Source of the DNA: Pseudodesulfovibrio aespoeensis Aspo-2
GTDB taxonomy: Bacteria > Desulfobacterota > Desulfovibrionia > Desulfovibrionales > Desulfovibrionaceae
Assembly (NCBI RefSeq): GCF_000176915.2
Contig: NC_014844.1
Location: 2,480,001-2,544,000 of the forward strand
DNA length: 64,000 nt
Direction of reading: 5' to 3'
Shown here: positions 16,945 through 24,347 of the stretch, piece by piece
How the letters are laid out: the number at the start of each line of letters is the position of its first letter
Position numbering within the stretch: the first letter of the stretch is position 1
Notes under the pieces: generated by a model
Database searches by the model: none
What the model was told of the DNA's origin: nothing
The model's input: the letters and a program-made list of their open reading frames with translations, nothing else
Made by a program: the position numbers and the translations under genes

Positions 16945-16987
16945 CCCCTTCCTCGCTGCCGCATGCGGGGAAGGGGCGTTTTCTTTT
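16945..16987 (+). terminator. Riboswitch expression-platform terminator
   Basis: A 12-bp stem (CCCCTTCCTCGC at 16945-16956 with GCGGGGAAGGGG at 16965-16976, one wobble pair) and an 8-base loop are followed by CGTTTTCTTTT. It ends about 30 bp before the cbiK start and is the likely OFF structure of the riboswitch. A smaller hairpin (GATGGCA/TGCCATC) lies upstream at 16893-16916. Confidence 0.85.
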
Positions 16988-17021
16988 CCCGCCAACCAGC
17001 CCCTCCCGACGAGGAGGAATC

Positions 17022-18023
17022 ATGACTCGTTCCCATTTCCACATTCCTGCCTGCATCCTGACCTACGCACTCTCCCTTGCCTTTGTCTGCCTGTTCTCTC
17101 TGCCCGCCCGGGCCGGACACGGCCACAGCGGCCCGGTCAGGCAGGCCATTGTCCTAGCCGCCTTCGGCACCTCCTACCCCGAGGCCCTCGGCTCCATCCT
17201 GAACATCAGGACGCGGGTGGAGCTGGCCAACCCCGGCATCCCGGTGCGCCTCGCCTTCACCTCAAGCACCATCCGCTCCATCTGGCACGAGCGGCGCGAC
17301 GATGCGGCCTGGATCAAGGACAACCCCGGCGTGCCCGCAGAAGTGTTGTCCGTGAAAACGCCCCTGGCCACCATCGCCGACCTGCAAAACGAGGGCTTCC
17401 GCGACATCACGGTCCAGTCGCTGCATGTCTTTGCGGGCGAGGAGTTCGAGGACCTCAAAGGGCTCATGATCGCGCTCGACTCCATACGCACGGTCAAGGC
17501 CAAGTCCGCCCCCTTTGCCGCCCTCCGCCTGGGCCGTCCGGCGCTGGGCATGCCCGGCGACGCCTACCCCTACACCGACGACATCGCCGCCGGGGTCAAG
17601 GCCCTCAAGGCGGACGTGGACCGGGCCAAGACCATGCGCGCCGCCCTGATCTACATGGGCCACGGCAACGACTTCTTCTCCACCGGCATTTACGCGGAAT
17701 TGCAGAAACAGATGAACGAGGCCTACGATGTGCCCGTGTTCGCGGCCTGCGTGGAGGGCTATCCCGCCTTTGACGACATCCTGGCCGGACTCAAGGCGGC
17801 CAAGGTGAAAAAAGTCCTGCTCAAGCCGCTCATGGTGGTGGCGGGCGACCACGCCTCCAACGACATGGCGGGCGACGAGGACGACGCCTGGAAGATCATC
17901 CTGACCAAGGCCGGGTACCAGGTCACCACCGACCTGACGGGCCTGGGCGCTAACGACGCCTGGGCCGACCTCTATGTGGACCATCTCAAGGACGCCATGA
18001 GCCAGTCCGGACTGCTCCGCTAG
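17022..18023 (+). CDS. cbiK: Periplasmic sirohydrochlorin cobaltochelatase CbiK
   Basis: 333 residues with a signal peptide (basic MTRSHFHIP, a hydrophobic core and the LPARAG cleavage region), so the mature protein is exported. The chelatase fold is seen in AIVLAAFGTSYPEALGSI, TVQSLHVFAGEEFEDL (metal-ligand His), YMGHGNDFF (second His) and VLLKPLMVVAGDHASNDMAGDE. Desulfovibrio vulgaris has a characterised periplasmic CbiK that inserts cobalt or iron into sirohydrochlorin and has been linked to metal or heme transport. Here it heads the riboswitch-controlled run with a BtuCDF-type importer, supporting a role in corrinoid or metal supply. GAGGAGG precedes the ATG. Confidence 0.93.
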   Translation: MTRSHFHIPACILTYALSLAFVCLFSLPARAGHGHSGPVRQAIVLAAFGTSYPEALGSILNIRTRVELANPGIPVRLAFTSSTIRSIWHERRDDAAWIKDNPGVPAEVLSVKTPLATIADLQNEGFRDITVQSLHVFAGEEFEDLKGLMIALDSIRTVKAKSAPFAALRLGRPALGMPGDAYPYTDDIAAGVKALKADVDRAKTMRAALIYMGHGNDFFSTGIYAELQKQMNEAYDVPVFAACVEGYPAFDDILAGLKAAKVKKVLLKPLMVVAGDHASNDMAGDEDDAWKIILTKAGYQVTTDLTGLGANDAWADLYVDHLKDAMSQSGLLR

Positions 18024-18029
18024 ACGACC

Positions 18030-19079
18030 ATGACCACCGCCCCCCGCCCATACCCGCGCCAAAAGGCCCGGACCGGACTGACGCTCCTGCTGCTCGCGGC
18101 AGGGCTGTGCGTCCTTGCGGTCGCGGCCACGGGCATGGGGTTCATCGCCATCACTCCGGGCGAGGTGCTCGCCATTGTCTGGGGCTGGCTGCGGGGGGCG
18201 GCGGATTCCCTGGACCCGCTCACAGCGGGCGTGGTCCTTGAGGTGCGGCTGCCGCGCATCCTGACCTCGATCTTCGTGGGCGCGGCCCTGGCCGTGGCGG
18301 GCGCGGTCTTCCAGGGGCTGCTGCTCAACCCGCTGGCCGATCCCTTCACCCTGGGAGTGTCGTCGGGCGCAGCCTTTGGCGCGGCCCTGGCCCTGCTCCT
18401 GGGGCTGACCTTCCTCGGCCCGGCCACCCTGATCCTGACGGCGTTCATCGGCGCCTGCCTGACCCTGCTGGCGGTCATCGCCATGGCCGGGCGCGACGGC
18501 GAGCTCTCGCCGGTCAACCTGATCCTCTCCGGGGTCATCGTCTCGGCCATCCTCTCGGCGGGCTTGAGCTTCATCAAGTATCTGGCCGACGAGCGCGTGG
18601 CGGTCATCGTTTTCTGGCTCATGGGCAGCTTTGTCTCGCGCACCTGGGGCGACGCCCTGCTCACCGGCGCGGTCTGCCTGCCCGGCTTCGCCGTCTGCCT
18701 CCTCCTGGCCCGCGACCTGAACATCATGAGCCTGGGCGCGCTCCAGGCCAGGAGCCTGGGCGTGAACACGGGCCGGGTTCGCCTCGTCCTGCTGCTCACG
18801 GCCTCGCTCATGAGCGCGGTCTGCGTCTCGGTGTCGGGGGTCATCGGCTTTGTCGGGCTGGTGGTGCCGCATCTGATGCGGCTGGTGACCGGGCCGGACA
18901 ACCGCTGGCTGCTGCCCGCCTCCGGGCTGTGCGGAGGCATGCTCCTGCTGGCCGCGGACACCCTGACCCGGGCGGTCCTGCCCCACGAGGTGCCCATCGG
19001 GGTGCTCACGGCCCTGATCGGCGGGCCGGTCTTCTGCTGGCTGTTCAGCCGCACCCGCGCCGGGAGGCGGCATGACTGA
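18030..19079 (+). CDS. btuC: FecCD/BtuC-type ABC transporter permease
   Basis: A 349-residue inner-membrane permease with about ten hydrophobic segments, starting with a long one (LTLLLLAAGLCVLAVAATGM). Family signatures include RLPRILTSIFVGAALAVAGAVFQGLLLNPLADPFTLGVSSGAAFGAA and VSGVIGFVGLVVPHLMRLVTGPDNR, found in BtuC and siderophore permeases. Position under a cobalamin riboswitch and beside corrinoid genes favours vitamin B12/cobinamide over iron-siderophore. It starts 6 bp after cbiK and overlaps the ATPase gene by 8 bp. Confidence 0.85.
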   Translation: MTTAPRPYPRQKARTGLTLLLLAAGLCVLAVAATGMGFIAITPGEVLAIVWGWLRGAADSLDPLTAGVVLEVRLPRILTSIFVGAALAVAGAVFQGLLLNPLADPFTLGVSSGAAFGAALALLLGLTFLGPATLILTAFIGACLTLLAVIAMAGRDGELSPVNLILSGVIVSAILSAGLSFIKYLADERVAVIVFWLMGSFVSRTWGDALLTGAVCLPGFAVCLLLARDLNIMSLGALQARSLGVNTGRVRLVLLLTASLMSAVCVSVSGVIGFVGLVVPHLMRLVTGPDNRWLLPASGLCGGMLLLAADTLTRAVLPHEVPIGVLTALIGGPVFCWLFSRTRAGRRHD

Positions 19080-19866
19080 GGCCGTCACCTACACCGCGCG
19101 CGCCCTCGGCTTCGCCCATGGCCCCACGCCGGTCCTGCGCGGGCTCGACCTTGAGTTTGGGCCAGGGTTGTTCCACGCCGTGGTCGGTCCCAACGGCAGC
19201 GGCAAATCCACCCTGCTCGACCTCCTGGCCGGATTCAAATCGCCCTCTTCTGGCAGCGTGCTGATCAACGGCGCGCCGGTGTCCGAGGTACGCCCGGCGG
19301 CCATGGCCCGGCTGACCGCCTTGGTGCCGCAGGGGTTTGACTGCAACTTTCCCTTCACGGTGCGCGCGACCGTGCTCATGGGCCGCCACCCGCACATCCC
19401 CCGGTTCTCGCGCCCCTCGGACGCGGACATGGCCGCTGTCTCTTCGGCCATGGAGGCCACGGACGTGGCCCATCTGGCCAGCCGCACCCTGGCCGAGCTT
19501 TCGGGCGGCGAACGCCAGCGCACCGTGGTGGCCAGGGCCCTGGCCCAGGCCACGCCGGGCCTCTTGCTGGACGAGCCCACTTCGAGTATGGACATCCGGC
19601 ACGGGCTGGCCGTCATGGCCGAACTTGGCCGGCTGGCCCGCCAGGATGGGCGCACGGTGGTCGCCGTGCTCCACGACCTCAATCTGGCCGCCACCTGCTG
19701 CGACCGCATCGTCATGCTCGCCCACGGCGCGGTCCACACGCAGGGCAGCCCGGATGCCACTCTCACCCCCGAAACCATCCGGGCCGTGTTCGGCGTCCGC
19801 GCCCTTGTCAGCCGCAGCGGCTCCGGCCCCATGACCATTGCCTACGATCCCAAGGACCACGCATGA
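19072..19866 (+). CDS. btuD: ABC transporter ATPase, BtuD/FecE type
   Basis: A 264-residue ATPase that energises the adjacent permease. Walker A is VVGPNGSGKSTLLDLLAGF, the signature LSGGERQRTVVARAL, Walker B LLLDEPTSSMDIRH and the switch histidine lies in VAVLHDLNLAA. The Q-loop is ALVPQGFDCNFPFTVRATVLMGRHPH. It overlaps the permease gene by 8 bp and the binding-protein gene by 4 bp (ATGA), indicating coupled translation. Cobalamin as cargo is inferred from the riboswitch. Confidence 0.88.
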   Translation: MTEAVTYTARALGFAHGPTPVLRGLDLEFGPGLFHAVVGPNGSGKSTLLDLLAGFKSPSSGSVLINGAPVSEVRPAAMARLTALVPQGFDCNFPFTVRATVLMGRHPHIPRFSRPSDADMAAVSSAMEATDVAHLASRTLAELSGGERQRTVVARALAQATPGLLLDEPTSSMDIRHGLAVMAELGRLARQDGRTVVAVLHDLNLAATCCDRIVMLAHGAVHTQGSPDATLTPETIRAVFGVRALVSRSGSGPMTIAYDPKDHA

Positions 19867-20801
19867 CACGCTCTCCCTGCTCCCGTTCTTTCGCCGCCCT
19901 GGCCCTGACCCTGTGCGCCGCCCTGCTCCTGTCGGCCCCCGGCCCGGCCCGCGCCCAGACCGTCAGGGACGACACGGGCCGCACCATCCCGGTGCGCGGG
20001 CCGTTCACCCGCATCATCTCGCTCTATGCGGCCCACACCGAAAACCTCTTCAAGCTCGGCCTGGACGAGGCCATCATCGGCGTCACCGAAAACGAGGACT
20101 TCCCGTCCACCGCCCTGGAAAGGCCGACCTTCAACGCCCGCGACGGCGTGGAGAAATTTCTGGCCGCCAAGCCCGACCTCGTGCTCATCCGGCCCATGCA
20201 GCAGACCGCCCATCCCGGCCTGTGGACCGCCCTTGAGCGTCACGGCGTCGCCGTGGCCGCCCTGCAGCCCGGCACCATCCCGGAGATGTACGATTACTGG
20301 CGCACACTCGGCATCCTGACCGACAGGGAAGTGCAGGCCGAGAGCATGATCGGCGAGTTCAAGGACGGCCTGAGCCTCGCCCGCCAGCGGCTGGAGAGCA
20401 TCCCCCAGCAGCGGCGGCCCGGCGTCTTTTTCGAGTCCATCCACCGCAAGGTCGCCACCTTCTCCCCTGGCTCCATGCCCATCTTCGTGCTGGAGACCGC
20501 AGGCGGACGCAATGTGGCCGACGACGCCCGGCCACGCCATGACACCAACATCGCTGACTACGGCCTGGAGCGCATGTTGGCCAAGGCCCCGGCCATCGAC
20601 GTGTACCTGACCCAGTATGGCGTGATGAACACGGTGACCATCATGGAAATAGCCACTGGCCCGGCGGCCTCACGCATCAAGGCGGTGCGCGACCGCAACA
20701 TCTTCCTGGTGGACGAGCGGCTGGTCTCGCGGCCCACCATGCGCCTGCTCGCAGGCATTGAGACCGTGTACCAACTGCTCCACCCCACCACCGGCGACTA
20801 G
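19863..20801 (+). CDS. btuF: Periplasmic binding protein, BtuF/FepB type
   Basis: 312 residues with an N-terminal signal peptide (RSFAALALTLCAALLLSAPG, cleavage near ARAQ). The mature part begins VRDDTGRTIPVRGPFTRIISLYAAHTENLFKLGLDEAIIGVTENEDFPS and continues through FLAAKPDLVLIRPMQQ, the class III binding-protein pattern for B12 and iron-siderophore carriers. It delivers substrate to the BtuC/BtuD-like pair encoded upstream. Substrate is inferred from the riboswitch and the corrinoid neighbours. Confidence 0.83.
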   Translation: MTRSPCSRSFAALALTLCAALLLSAPGPARAQTVRDDTGRTIPVRGPFTRIISLYAAHTENLFKLGLDEAIIGVTENEDFPSTALERPTFNARDGVEKFLAAKPDLVLIRPMQQTAHPGLWTALERHGVAVAALQPGTIPEMYDYWRTLGILTDREVQAESMIGEFKDGLSLARQRLESIPQQRRPGVFFESIHRKVATFSPGSMPIFVLETAGGRNVADDARPRHDTNIADYGLERMLAKAPAIDVYLTQYGVMNTVTIMEIATGPAASRIKAVRDRNIFLVDERLVSRPTMRLLAGIETVYQLLHPTTGD

Positions 20802-20858
20802 CGACCCGGCACAACACAGACCCCGGCACGGTTGCGAGTCGGCGGGAGAACACAACGC

Positions 20859-21575
20859 ATGACAGATAAAGGCACCCTCTACGGCATCGGAGTCGGCCCC
20901 GGAGATCCGGAACTGCTCACCCTCAAGGCCATCAAGGCCCTGGGCCGGGTGGACGTGATCTTTGCCGCAGCCTCCACCAAGAACGACTACTCCACGGCCT
21001 ACGACATCGCCCGCCCCCACCTCAAGCAGGGCGTGCGCGTGGAGAACCTCGGCTTTCCCATGACCAAGGACGAGGCTGAACTCAACGCGGCCTGGCAGGC
21101 CAACGCCAAGGCCGTGGCCGCTGTCCTGGACCAGGGGCTCGACGCCGCCTTCCTGACCCTGGGCGACCCCCTGACGTACTCCACATACGGCTACCTCCAG
21201 CGCACCCTGCTGGCCATCGACCCGGCCATCCGGCTTCAGGCCATTCCGGGCATCACCTCGTTCCACGCGGCTGCGGCCAGGATCGGGCTGGTCCTGTGCG
21301 AATCCAAGGAATCGCTGCTGATCACCTCGGGCGTGTCCGACCCGGACCGGCTCGAAGCCCAGCTTGACGTGGCCGACAACGCTGTTATCCTCAAGGCCTA
21401 CAAAAACTTCGAGGAGATCCGGTCCACGCTGGAGCGGCTCAGGCTGTCGGACAAGACCGTGCTCGTGTCGCGCCTGGGCATGGAGGGAGAATCCATCCTC
21501 ATGGACATCAAGGATGCGCCCGCCACGCCGCACTATTTCTCGCTGGCGCTGGTCAAGAAAAACACCGGGAAATAA
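20859..21575 (+). CDS. cbiL: Precorrin-2/cobalt-factor-II C20-methyltransferase
   Basis: Methylates C20 of cobalt-sirohydrochlorin (cobalt-factor II) with SAM, the step directly after cobalt insertion in the anaerobic corrin pathway. The 238-residue protein starts LYGIGVGPGDPELLTLKAIKAL, the glycine loop of tetrapyrrole methyltransferases, and continues with FLTLGDPLTYSTYGYL and AIPGITSFHAAAARIGLVL. ATG 20859 has GGGAGAA upstream; the longer frame from 20832 lacks a ribosome site. The next gene is the cytosolic chelatase that makes its substrate. Confidence 0.93.
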   Translation: MTDKGTLYGIGVGPGDPELLTLKAIKALGRVDVIFAAASTKNDYSTAYDIARPHLKQGVRVENLGFPMTKDEAELNAAWQANAKAVAAVLDQGLDAAFLTLGDPLTYSTYGYLQRTLLAIDPAIRLQAIPGITSFHAAAARIGLVLCESKESLLITSGVSDPDRLEAQLDVADNAVILKAYKNFEEIRSTLERLRLSDKTVLVSRLGMEGESILMDIKDAPATPHYFSLALVKKNTGK

Positions 21576-21587
21576 GAGCACCGGAAC

Positions 21588-22394
21588 ATGAAGAAAGCCA
21601 TTGTCCTCGCCGCCTTCGGCTCCCGCCACGAAAACTCCGTGGCCTCCCTGGCCCACATCACACAGCGCGTGCGCCGGGCGCACCCGGACACGCCCGTGTG
21701 CCTGGCCTACACCTCGCGCACCATCCGGGGCCACATGGCAGAAGCGGGCGAGGCCGTGGAGTCCGTGCCCGACGCCCTGAGCCGACTGCTGGGCGAGGGC
21801 GTCACCCACGTGGTCGTCCAGTCACTGCACCTCATCCCCGGTGCCGAGTTCCACGGGCTGCTCGAACTGGCCAACGATCTGGTCCTCAAAAATGGCGGAT
21901 TCAGCCGGGTCGAGGTGGGATTCCCCCTGGTGGCTGGCGAGGCCGGAGTGGACAGGGTGGTGGACGCCATCCTGGCCGAGACCCTGGCCGAGACCATGGG
22001 CGGGCGCGATGAACACGACGCCGTGCTCTTCATGGGCCACGGCACCAAGCACGACGGCAATGTCTATTACGACTGTCTGCATCAGGCCTTCCAGGCCCGC
22101 GACAGCGCCGTGCACATGGGGGCCATGGAGGCCGAACCGGGCATCGACGCCATCATCGAGCGGTTCACGGAAAGCGGCGTGAAACGGGCCTATCTGCTCC
22201 CGTTCCTCTTTGGCGCGGGCTGGCACGCGGCGCGCGACATGGTGGGCGAGGGCGAGGCCAGCTGGAAATCCCGGCTCGAAGAGGCAGGCATCGAATGCGT
22301 GGCCGTGCTCAAGGGCGCGGGCGAATACGACTCCCTGGTGGACATCTGGCTGACCCACCTGGACGACGCCATGCGCCGCCTGTCGCGCTGCTAG
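21588..22394 (+). CDS. cbiK: Cytosolic sirohydrochlorin cobaltochelatase CbiK
   Basis: A second CbiK of 268 residues, this one without a signal peptide (starts MKKAIVLAAFGSRHENS). Motifs parallel the periplasmic copy: VVVQSLHLIPGAEFHGLLE and LFMGHGTKHDGN carry the metal-ligand histidines and YLLPFLFGAGWHAARDMVGE replaces the C-terminal loop. It inserts cobalt into sirohydrochlorin for the CbiL step encoded 12 bp upstream. Having secreted and cytosolic forms in one riboswitch-led run is notable. Both copies are named cbiK. The metK remnant starts immediately after its stop. Confidence 0.93.
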   Translation: MKKAIVLAAFGSRHENSVASLAHITQRVRRAHPDTPVCLAYTSRTIRGHMAEAGEAVESVPDALSRLLGEGVTHVVVQSLHLIPGAEFHGLLELANDLVLKNGGFSRVEVGFPLVAGEAGVDRVVDAILAETLAETMGGRDEHDAVLFMGHGTKHDGNVYYDCLHQAFQARDSAVHMGAMEAEPGIDAIIERFTESGVKRAYLLPFLFGAGWHAARDMVGEGEASWKSRLEEAGIECVAVLKGAGEYDSLVDIWLTHLDDAMRRLSRC

Positions 22395-22396
22395 CC

Positions 22397-22603
22397 GGGA
22401 CCGGCCAGGTGACCGACGAACAGCTGACCAAGGCCGTCAAAGAGGTCTTTGACATGCGCCCCTACTTCATCCAGGATCGGATCAACCTGCGCCGCCCCAT
22501 CTTTCAGCTGACCACCAACTACGGCCATTTTGGCCGCGAACGCCCGGAGTTCACCTGGGAGATGACCGAAGCGGTGGACGACCCGCGCACCGCCTGCAAG
22601 ATA
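22397..22603 (+). pseudogene. metK: 3' remnant of S-adenosylmethionine synthetase (metK)
   Basis: In frame with no start codon or ribosome site, 22397-22603 encodes the C-terminal end of MetK: GTGQVTDEQLTKAVKEVFDM, RPYFIQDRINLRRPIF and YGHFGRERPEFTWEMTEAV, close to the invariant FDLRP...LRRPI...YGHFGRE..FTWE ending of MetK. Roughly 70 of about 390 residues remain. The frame then runs past the expected end to 22711 through a terminator. The fragment begins exactly at the cytosolic cbiK stop, marking a recombination or deletion junction. A complete metK presumably exists elsewhere because it is essential. Confidence 0.85.
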
Positions 22604-22634
22604 GAGCGCGGCAAGACATCACACGCATACAAGA

Positions 22635-22662
22635 GGCGGAAGCTCCATGCTTCCGCCTTTTT
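22635..22662 (+). terminator. Intrinsic terminator at the metK remnant
   Basis: A perfect 9-bp stem GGCGGAAGC/GCTTCCGCC with loop TCCAT is followed by five T. It now ends transcription from the cobalamin run and may be the original metK terminator. Confidence 0.9.
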
Positions 22663-22663
22663 G

Positions 22664-22690
22664 TTGACAAAAGAGTTTAGCAACTATACA
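22664..22690 (+). promoter_or_regulatory. Candidate promoter of the marR gene
   Basis: TTGACA at 22664-22669 and TATACA at 22685-22690, separated by 15 bp, directly follow the terminator. The short spacing and proximity to ATG 22699 suggest the later ATG at 22717 may be the real start. Confidence 0.45.
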
Positions 22691-22698
22691 CATTGGCC

Positions 22699-23157
22699 AT
22701 GCGCAGCCTGAAAGAAATGAAGACGGAATTTGCTCACCTGGGTGACACTCTTAATAAATTCATAGCGATAAGCAAGAAACCAATGGATTTTGGAGTGGGG
22801 ATACTCATCAACCCGTCCGAAATCCATGCCGTGGCCAAGCTCTGCGATCACGGCCCCATGAGCCTGACCGAACTGGCCGACAGGGCCTTCGTGTCCAAGG
22901 GTGCCATGTCCCAACTGGTGGCCCGGCTGGAGAAGAAAGGGCTCGTATACAGGGAAACGGCTCCGGACAACCAGTCAAAACAGATCCTGCACCCTACGGA
23001 ACTGGGGAAAAAGGCCCAAAATGGCCACATTGAATTCCACATGGATCACGACCGTGAATTCTTCTCCTACGTGGCCTCCATGCCGAACGGGGAATACGCT
23101 GTCTTCAGGGAGCTCTGTAGGCAGATGAACCGTTGGATGGACAACTATCTCAAGTAA
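22699..23157 (+). CDS. MarR-family transcriptional regulator
   Basis: About 152 residues with a winged helix-turn-helix: PSEIHAVAKLCDHGPMSLTELADRAFVSKGAMSQLVARLEKKGLVYRETAPDNQSKQILHPTELGKKA, the wing following DNQSKQ. Flanking helices form the dimer interface (N-terminal FAHLGDTLNKFIAIS, C-terminal FRELCRQMNRWMDNYL). MarR proteins usually repress an adjacent operon in response to small aromatic or other ligands. A perfect 8-bp inverted repeat lies between this gene and the methyltransferase, the likely operator. Start could be ATG 22699 or 22717. The gene looks less GC-rich than the cobalamin genes. Confidence 0.88.
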   Translation: MRSLKEMKTEFAHLGDTLNKFIAISKKPMDFGVGILINPSEIHAVAKLCDHGPMSLTELADRAFVSKGAMSQLVARLEKKGLVYRETAPDNQSKQILHPTELGKKAQNGHIEFHMDHDREFFSYVASMPNGEYAVFRELCRQMNRWMDNYLK

Positions 23158-23172
23158 TATTTTTTGCACCAA

Positions 23173-23191
23173 GTGTTAAGATGCTTAACAC
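23173..23191. promoter_or_regulatory. Palindromic operator between marR and the methyltransferase gene
   Basis: GTGTTAAG and CTTAACAC form perfect 8-bp arms around ATG, 15 bp before the methyltransferase start and 16 bp after the marR stop. Size and symmetry suit a MarR dimer. Confidence 0.7.
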
Positions 23192-23205
23192 AACAGGAGG
23201 CACCC

Positions 23206-24219
23206 ATGCCCTTCCCGACCCCAAAAACATCACTGGCCCCGGTCGAGCATGTGCTCATGGAATCCATCAGCGCCCAGGCAATCATCGACGCCGTGCGCAT
23301 GAACCTGTTCGACCACTTGAGCAGCCAGCCCATGCCCGCGGCGGTACTGGCAAAAGCCATGGAACTGAAGACCGAACCGCTGGAAGCCATGCTGGACGTT
23401 CTGGTGGACCGCCACCTGCTCACTCTGGATGGAAAAATCTACGCCAACACCGAGATGACCGAGGAATACCTGGTGAGCGCCTCACCGCTGTACCAGGGCA
23501 AGGCGCTGAGCTTGCAGCACGGGCACAACGAACTGCTCCGCAAGAGCCTGCCCACCCTGCTCAAGGGCGGCACCATGGAACGGGAAAAAACCGACGAAAG
23601 CTGGGCCGAGGCGGATACCATGGACGGAACCCTCCAGCACGCCCTCAACGGCCAGCTCCAGATGGCGGTCGCCTATCTGAAGGAGCTGCCGGAGTTCGCC
23701 TCCTTCCGCACCATGGCGGACATCGGCGGCAACCATGGGCACTATTCCATGGAACTGCTGGAGCACAACCCCGACCTGACCAGCGCCATCCTGGACCTGC
23801 CCAACGTCACCGCACCGGCCATGCAGCGCTGCACCGCCCTGGGCTACGGCGACCGCATCACCTGCGAGCCCTTTGACCTGCGCAGCGACGAACTGCCCGA
23901 GGAGGCCTACGACTTCGTGTTCACCTCCCATATCCTCTACGGATGCGTGGACGATCTGGAAAATGTCTTCAGGAACATCCACCGCTCGCTCAAGGCCGGA
24001 GGGTGCTTTGCTTCGCACCACCTGTCTCGGGAAGGGGGAGCAAGCCGCCTCTACCAGACCAGCGTGGAACTGATCACCCGGCTCATGGGTTATAAGACCC
24101 ACTTCCTCTCCGGGCGAGACCTGGAAGAACCGCTCACGGCCGCTGGTTTCGGCAACTTCACCCACACCTTTACCGGCTGCGACGGCCAGACACTCCTTTT
24201 GGTAGCACGCAAGCTGTAA
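23206..24219 (+). CDS. SAM-dependent methyltransferase of the O-methyltransferase family 2 type
   Basis: 337 residues. The N-terminal half resembles the dimerisation/winged-helix domain of plant-type and hydroxyneurosporene O-methyltransferases (AQAIIDAVRMNLFDHLSSQP...LDVLVDRHLLTL). The C-terminal Rossmann domain has MADIGGNHGHYSMELLEHNPDLTSAILDLPNV as SAM loop and FVFTSHILYGCVDDL. Such enzymes methylate hydroxyl groups of small molecules; the substrate is unknown. AGGAGG precedes ATG 23206. It pairs with the marR gene and a palindromic operator, so it is probably ligand-induced. A strong terminator follows, making this a self-contained cassette. Confidence 0.85.
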   Translation: MPFPTPKTSLAPVEHVLMESISAQAIIDAVRMNLFDHLSSQPMPAAVLAKAMELKTEPLEAMLDVLVDRHLLTLDGKIYANTEMTEEYLVSASPLYQGKALSLQHGHNELLRKSLPTLLKGGTMEREKTDESWAEADTMDGTLQHALNGQLQMAVAYLKELPEFASFRTMADIGGNHGHYSMELLEHNPDLTSAILDLPNVTAPAMQRCTALGYGDRITCEPFDLRSDELPEEAYDFVFTSHILYGCVDDLENVFRNIHRSLKAGGCFASHHLSREGGASRLYQTSVELITRLMGYKTHFLSGRDLEEPLTAAGFGNFTHTFTGCDGQTLLLVARKL

Positions 24220-24226
24220 GACCACA

Positions 24227-24256
24227 GGGGCGGAGGCTCGGTCCTCCGCCCCTTTT
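24227..24256 (+). terminator. Intrinsic terminator of the marR-methyltransferase cassette
   Basis: A perfect 10-bp stem GGGGCGGAGG/CCTCCGCCCC, 6-base loop, then TTTT, starting 8 bp after the stop codon. Confidence 0.88.
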
Positions 24257-24347
24257 GCCTTCCAGGCCCGGCCCGCAGCGGGCGGCGAGATGCTCATTTA
24301 CAGCCGGGTGGGCATGGGCTAGTCTGCGCGCCACAAGGAACCGCATC

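Noticed and set aside
16895-17773. A long frame crossing the riboswitch expression platform and cbiK
   Set aside because: It is out of frame with cbiK and covers the terminator; codon pattern and motifs belong to the cbiK frame at 17022.
22295-22711. A complete 138-residue protein overlapping the end of cbiK
   Set aside because: The first third is an out-of-frame shadow of cbiK and the tail reads through a terminator. Only the MetK-like middle is meaningful, as a remnant.
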